From: Deferribacteres bacterium
Lineage (GTDB): Bacteria; Nitrospirota; Thermodesulfovibrionia; UBA6902
Direction: 5' to 3'
DNA: 10,726 nucleotides
NCBI GenBank assembly: GCA_013152795.1
Contig: JAADFS010000090.1
Span: 1-10,726 of the forward strand
Shown: positions 8,277 to 10,726 of the stretch, in pieces
Layout of the letters: every line of letters starts with the position of its first letter
How positions within the stretch are numbered: position 1 is the stretch's first letter
The notes under the pieces: model-generated
Databases searched by the model: none
What the model saw: only the letters and a program-made list of their open reading frames with translations
Told to the model about the DNA's origin: nothing
Program-made: the position numbers and the translations under genes

Positions 8277-8481
8277 AATAATCCAGCCCTTTTCACTCCG
8301 GCCTTCTTTGCCGTCCTGAGAGCCTCCCGGTTATAATCTTCTGTCAAGGGTGGATAGTTCGTGAGCCTTATCATTAATGTTGCATAACCAGGTGTGGATT
8401 CAGGGTTCATGGTTCTGGGGTTCAAACTGGTAAAGCCGGCTGACTCAGGTATTTGCACTCATCTGCCGATAAGAGTTGTAA
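8277..8481. other. Intergenic region between the giant gene and mlaA, with a 7-nt periodic patch
   Basis: This 205-bp gap holds no convincing plus-strand gene, promoter pair or terminator. Bases 8391-8425 read as five consecutive degenerate heptamers (ggtgtgg, attcagg, gttcatg, gttctgg, ggttcaa). An 8-bp palindrome (agccggct) lies at 8434-8441. A minus-strand frame across 8273-8458 gives a protein-like 61-residue peptide, but it spans the heptamer patch and I do not call it a gene. Confidence 0.5.
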
Positions 8482-9288
8482 ATGAAAATATCCAGCTTCA
8501 TATTTTTATTTTTTATGCTCGCTGCAACGGCGTTTGCAGGAGGGACGCCGTCCACTCCGGAGGCGGAGGCTGCCGCCCGCAACAGCAGCCGGCTTTATGT
8601 TCAGAATGTGGAAGACCGGGCGGAGATCCGGGAGGCAGCCGAAGAGGATGAGGACTATCTCGATTATCCGGAAGAGGAAGAGGAGGAAGAAGGGATTGCG
8701 GATCCTCTTGAGCCTGTAAACAGGGTGTTTTTTTATTTCAATGACAGACTCTATTTCTGGGCACCTGTGGCAAGGGGCTATGCCGCCGTAGTGCCGGAAG
8801 GCGCAAGGATTTCAGTGCGTAATTTTTTCAATAACATCACATCCCCCGTCCGGTTCGTAAACTGTATCTTGCAGTTCAAACCGTCATCCGCGGCAAATGA
8901 GCTTCTCAGGTTCGGCATCAATTCCACGGCCGGTATCCTCGGCCTTTTTGATGTCGCAAGAGATGAGTTCGGAATAAAAATGCAGGAAGAAGACCTCGGC
9001 CAGACACTCGGGGTGTGGGGGGCAGGTCCGGGTTTTTATATCAACTGGCCCGTGCTCGGGCCTTCAAGCCTCCGTGACTCGATCGGCTATATAGGGGACT
9101 CGTTCCTTGATCCCGTCAACTACGTAACCCCATTGGTTGATCGTTATTCAATCGTTGCAGGAGACCGCATCAACAGGACCTCCCTGAGGCTCGGCGAGTA
9201 TGAAGAGATTAAAAAAGACGCGATTGACCCGTATGCCGCATTCAGGGACATTTATTACCAGTACCGGAAAAGCAGGATCAACAGATGA
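8482..9288 (+). CDS. mlaA: MlaA (VacJ) family outer-membrane lipid-asymmetry protein, without lipobox
   Basis: The product has 268 residues. The MlaA domain runs from about residue 74, with the signature DPLEPVNRVFFYFND, to about residue 260, and includes 'NFFNNITSPVRFVN', 'EDLGQTLGVWGAGPG' and 'WPVLGPSSLRDSIG'. In E. coli, MlaA in the outer membrane removes misplaced phospholipids and hands them to periplasmic MlaC and then the MlaFEDB ABC transporter; none of those partners lies in this window. The N-terminus is a hydrophobic signal peptide ending about residue 19 (TAFA, then GG). It has no cysteine, so the usual lipid anchor is absent. Residues about 45-72 form a very acidic linker. I chose the ATG at 8482 because the signal peptide begins there; a weak 'aagag' lies at 8471-8475. 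The stop abuts the repeat element starting at 9289. Family assignment is firm; the role in this organism is inferred. Confidence 0.93.
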   Translation: MKISSFIFLFFMLAATAFAGGTPSTPEAEAAARNSSRLYVQNVEDRAEIREAAEEDEDYLDYPEEEEEEEGIADPLEPVNRVFFYFNDRLYFWAPVARGYAAVVPEGARISVRNFFNNITSPVRFVNCILQFKPSSAANELLRFGINSTAGILGLFDVARDEFGIKMQEEDLGQTLGVWGAGPGFYINWPVLGPSSLRDSIGYIGDSFLDPVNYVTPLVDRYSIVAGDRINRTSLRLGEYEEIKKDAIDPYAAFRDIYYQYRKSRINR

Positions 9289-9310
9289 TTAACCTTAATG
9301 TGGCATACAT

Positions 9311-9326
9311 GGCAGGAGAGCCTGCC
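9311..9326. repeat. Hairpin, left arm of the inverted-repeat element
   Basis: GGCAGG-agag-CCTGCC, a 6-bp GC-rich stem 22 bases after the mlaA stop. No T-run follows on either strand, so it is not a canonical terminator, though it could affect the 3' end of the mlaA message. It is the exact reverse complement of 9478-9493. Confidence 0.75.
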
Positions 9327-9477
9327 GTAAAACGGGGAAAAGGCCGTTCTCCGTGTCGGTTAATAGTGTCCGTTTCTGTTGAGTGTCTTTTACGGTCACG
9401 AACAACGGACACGAATCACGGGCAGTTGATATGCTGTGCGGAATATTTCCTGAAGGTATCGCAGATAAAGCTTTTCC

Positions 9478-9493
9478 GGCAGGCTCTCCTGCC
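9478..9493. repeat. Hairpin, right arm of the inverted-repeat element
   Basis: GGCAGG-ctct-CCTGCC, the reverse-complement partner of 9311-9326. The two could pair locally as small hairpins or with each other as a long stem. Confidence 0.75.
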
Positions 9494-9501
9494 CGCAGGC
9501 G

Positions 9502-9528
9502 ATGTTTTTATGCCACTGTAAGGTTAAC
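9502..9528. repeat. 27-bp direct repeat, copy 1 (right end of the element)
   Basis: Reads atgtttttatgccactg then taaggttaac. Copy 2 (9594-9620) has the same sequence apart from one extra T in the T-run and one fewer G before ttaac. Part of it is the right terminal inverted repeat of the 239-bp element. Confidence 0.85.
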
Positions 9529-9554
9529 GGAGGCTGTGTATCGCCGGAGAACAA

Positions 9555-9589
9555 AGTTCAGAGTTGAGGGTGCGGGGTGCGGAATGGAA
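9555..9589. repeat. Degenerate heptanucleotide repeat patch
   Basis: Five consecutive heptamers: agttcag, agttgag, ggtgcgg, ggtgcgg, aatggaa. Two are identical, and the first two differ by one base. The organisation recalls the short tandem heptamers (STRR) described in cyanobacteria, but I claim no homology. A similar patch lies at 8391-8425. Confidence 0.55.
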
Positions 9590-9593
9590 TTTT

Positions 9594-9620
9594 ATGTTTT
9601 TTATGCCACTGTAAGTTAAC
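9594..9620. repeat. 27-bp direct repeat, copy 2
   Basis: A near-identical second copy of 9502-9528, 92 bp downstream in the same orientation and ending 24 bases before the TPR-SPOR start codon. It may be a solo end of the inverted-repeat element. Confidence 0.85.
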
Positions 9621-9630
9621 ACGGCAGGGA

Positions 9631-9637
9631 GAGGAGG
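9631..9637 (+). promoter_or_regulatory. Shine-Dalgarno sequence of the TPR-SPOR gene
   Basis: GAGGAGG lies 7 bases before the ATG at 9645. It decides between that start and an out-of-frame ATG at 9640, which is only 2 bases away. Confidence 0.85.
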
Positions 9638-9644
9638 ATATGCC

Positions 9645-10619
9645 ATGCGAAAGCGTCTATTGTTATGTCTGCTGATTTTATTGACGGCACTGCTGGTGCT
9701 GTCTTTCACATCAGTCAGTGCAACCCGCAACAAAAATATCCCGAAGGTGGCGCTGGTCATACCTTCAAAACACGAGGAGGCCGCTGAAAAGGCGACGGCG
9801 GGCGGGCCGGAGGACGCTGACATTTACTATAATCTCGGCGTCGCCCTTGGAAATGAAGGCAAGTTTAAAGAGGCTGCCGAAGCGTACGAAAAGGCCGTAA
9901 GGATACGGCCCGATTTTGCAGAGGCATATTACAACCTGGGTTTTGCCTATGATGAACTGGGCATGTACTGGCCAGCCACGGAAGCATACAGGCAGGCCGC
10001 GATGCTCAGGCCCGGTGATGCCGATATCTACTATAATCTGGGTGTAGCCCTCGGCAAGGCGGGCAAATACAAGGAGGCCGTTGAGGCGTATGAAAAGGCG
10101 ATAAGCATAAGGCCTGATTATGCAGAGGCCCACTACAACCAGGGCTTTGCCTATAATGAGCTGGGGATGTATAAAGAAGCGGAACATGCCTTCAGGCAGG
10201 CGGTAAGGATAAAGCCCGCCTTTGCGGATAGCCCTTCTCCCGTCAATGAGGACATGAAAGATGCAACCGCCGCCGGGGAAATAAGCGAACCGGAAAAAGC
10301 CACACCTGCCCCCCTAACAGAGGAGACCGCAACCGCAGAGAAAATCACAACCGCAGGAGAGGAAATCAGCGTGGTAACACCGCAGAAACACAGTAAATAT
10401 CTCGTGCAGGTCGGGGCCTTCAGGAATATTGATTATGCAAATGAACTTATCGAAAAGTTAAAGCCGTATTACCAGTATGTGTACATTGAAAAAGAGGACA
10501 ATTTCAACAAGGTCAGGATCCCCGGTATAGAGACCAAAAAGCAGGGGCACGCCGTTATGCGGGAGCTGAAGGAGAAACTAAGGCTCAGGTCTTTCCTGCT
10601 CAGGGGATACAGGGAGTAA
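9645..10619 (+). CDS. Exported TPR protein with C-terminal SPOR domain
   Basis: The product has 324 residues. Residues 1-26 form a signal peptide or N-terminal anchor: MRKR, a long Leu-rich stretch, then SVSA as a possible cleavage site. Residues 59 to about 195 hold four 34-residue TPR units (DIYYNLGVAL, AYYNLGFAYDELG, DIYYNLGVAL, HYNQGFAYNELG); units 1-2 and 3-4 are a duplicated pair. A Pro/Glu/Thr/Ala-rich linker (about 198-248) leads to a SPOR domain at 249-324 that starts with 'YLVQVGAF' and ends near the C-terminus. SPOR domains bind peptidoglycan strands stripped of stem peptides, typically at the division septum, and TPRs mediate protein contacts. I infer a periplasmic scaffold for cell-wall or division factors; no catalytic domain is present. 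The strong GAGGAGG supports this ATG. It is separated from mlaA by a repeat element, so co-transcription is uncertain. Confidence 0.9.
   Translation: MRKRLLLCLLILLTALLVLSFTSVSATRNKNIPKVALVIPSKHEEAAEKATAGGPEDADIYYNLGVALGNEGKFKEAAEAYEKAVRIRPDFAEAYYNLGFAYDELGMYWPATEAYRQAAMLRPGDADIYYNLGVALGKAGKYKEAVEAYEKAISIRPDYAEAHYNQGFAYNELGMYKEAEHAFRQAVRIKPAFADSPSPVNEDMKDATAAGEISEPEKATPAPLTEETATAEKITTAGEEISVVTPQKHSKYLVQVGAFRNIDYANELIEKLKPYYQYVYIEKEDNFNKVRIPGIETKKQGHAVMRELKEKLRLRSFLLRGYRE
9819..10226 (+). repeat. Duplicated TPR pair (2 x 204 bp)
   Basis: The unit beginning GAC-ATT-TAC-TAT-AAT at 9819 recurs as GAT-ATC-TAC-TAT-AAT at 10023, exactly 204 bp (68 codons, two TPRs) later. Long stretches are conserved at DNA level, for example around 'GFAY.ELGMY', which indicates a segmental duplication of a TPR pair. 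Confidence 0.85.
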
Positions 10620-10644
10620 CCGGTTATCTTCACCGATCAAACAG

Positions 10645-10726
10645 GGCCGTCCTCTGTGCCGGTCAACCGTGTTCACTGCCTTTTGCGATCACGGACAACG
10701 GACACATTCCACGGGAAAAGGTTGTC
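10645..10726. repeat. Diverged partial copy of the inner part of the 239-bp element (runs off the window)
   Basis: Bases 10645-10666 match 9342-9363 at 17 of 22 positions (ggccgt.ct..gtg.cggt.aa). Bases 10679-10715 match 9386-9422 at 29 of 37, sharing acaacggacac and cacggg. A gap of several bases separates the two blocks. The orientation is the same, so the TPR-SPOR gene is flanked by related repeats. No outer inverted-repeat end is visible here. Confidence 0.55.

Larger units (their letters stand above)
9289..9527. mobile_element. MITE-like 239-bp element with imperfect terminal inverted repeats
   Basis: The left end TTAACCTTAATGTGGCAT (9289-9306) matches the reverse complement of the right end (9510-9527) at 16 of 18 positions. 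Further inside, ggcaggagagcctgcc (9311-9326) is the exact reverse complement of 9478-9493, and each is itself a 6-bp-stem hairpin. Similarity continues a few bases inwards (cgtaaaac against gcttttccg reversed). A third inner pair, gtgtccgtt (9366-9374) and aacggacac (9404-9412), is a perfect 9-bp inverted repeat. It codes for no transposase, so if mobile it would need one in trans. Both outer ends are TTAA, which could be part of the repeat or a target duplication; the two cannot be told apart here. Confidence 0.6.
9289..9644. other. Repeat-rich intergenic region between mlaA and the TPR-SPOR gene
   Basis: This 356-bp gap is made almost entirely of repeats: a 239-bp element with inverted ends (9289-9527), a duplicated copy of its right end (9594-9620), and a 66-bp stretch between them with 7-nt periodicity. 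Open frames of about 78 codons cross it but run through the inverted repeats, lack ribosome-binding sites and look like no protein. No tRNA or convincing promoter is seen. Confidence 0.75.

Noticed and set aside
8242..8280. Possible promoter (ttgaca at 8242, tagaat at 8273)
   Set aside because: The spacing is about 25 bases, far from the 16-18 expected, and the first box lies inside the coding tail.
9311..9326. Rho-independent terminator for mlaA
   Set aside because: The 6-bp stem is good, but no T-run follows on either strand, and an identical inverted copy exists as part of a repeat element.
9285..9521. Open frame of 78 codons starting with an ATGA overlap at the mlaA stop
   Set aside because: It runs through the inverted-repeat element and both hairpin arms, has no ribosome-binding site of note and no recognisable protein features.
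9524..9823. Minus-strand frame over the start of the TPR-SPOR gene
   Set aside because: It is antisense to a clear signal peptide and Shine-Dalgarno sequence and shows no protein character.

Overview
The window looks like part of a Gram-negative bacterial chromosome. Two genes point to an outer membrane and a divisome: an MlaA-type lipid-transport protein and a TPR-SPOR protein. Coding is dense, with mixed GC content and frequent ATA (Ile) and AGG (Arg) codons. The large secreted multidomain protein is of a kind common in uncultured Nitrospirota, Desulfobacterota and Planctomycetes-like genomes. I lean towards Nitrospirota/Desulfobacterota, but that is an impression from style, not proof.

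Positions 1-8276 (+) hold one giant gene whose 5' end lies outside the window. In order, the protein has an alpha/alpha-toroid (squalene-cyclase/prenyltransferase-like) repeat region, four CARDB Ig-like domains, an FCGBP-type IgGFc-binding domain, two more CARDB domains, an Ig-like domain that appears to be split by a nested DUF2341-like plus FG-GAP/VCBS propeller module, another Ig-like domain of the same type, an uncharacterised Ig-like stretch, five tandem 107-residue fibronectin-like repeats, and a conserved C-terminal beta-domain. The coding frame is broken twice near the 3' end. One base is lost near 7143-7148, and a second net +1 shift (or 2-base loss) lies near 8142-8160. The gene is therefore either a decaying surface-protein gene or carries assembly errors. 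As it stands it is read as 3-7190, 7220-8170 and a tail ending at 8276.

Positions 8277-8481 form an intergenic stretch with a patch of degenerate 7-nt periodic sequence. MlaA follows (8482-9288), with an ordinary signal peptide, no lipobox cysteine and a very acidic linker.

Positions 9289-9644 are a repeat-rich intergenic region. A 239-bp element with imperfect terminal inverted repeats (9289-9527) begins at the base after the MlaA stop. Its right end is duplicated at 9594-9620, and a heptamer-periodic patch lies between the two copies.

Positions 9645-10619 encode an exported protein with four TPRs (two duplicated pairs) and a C-terminal peptidoglycan-binding SPOR domain. A diverged copy of the inside of the 239-bp element follows this gene and runs off the window.

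The three proteins all act in the cell envelope (surface adhesion/display, outer-membrane lipid asymmetry, septal peptidoglycan). Nothing shows that they form one operon or pathway. I found no clear new defence system, CRISPR array, tRNA or rRNA. The most unusual content is the architecture and breakage of the giant protein, and the repeat element.
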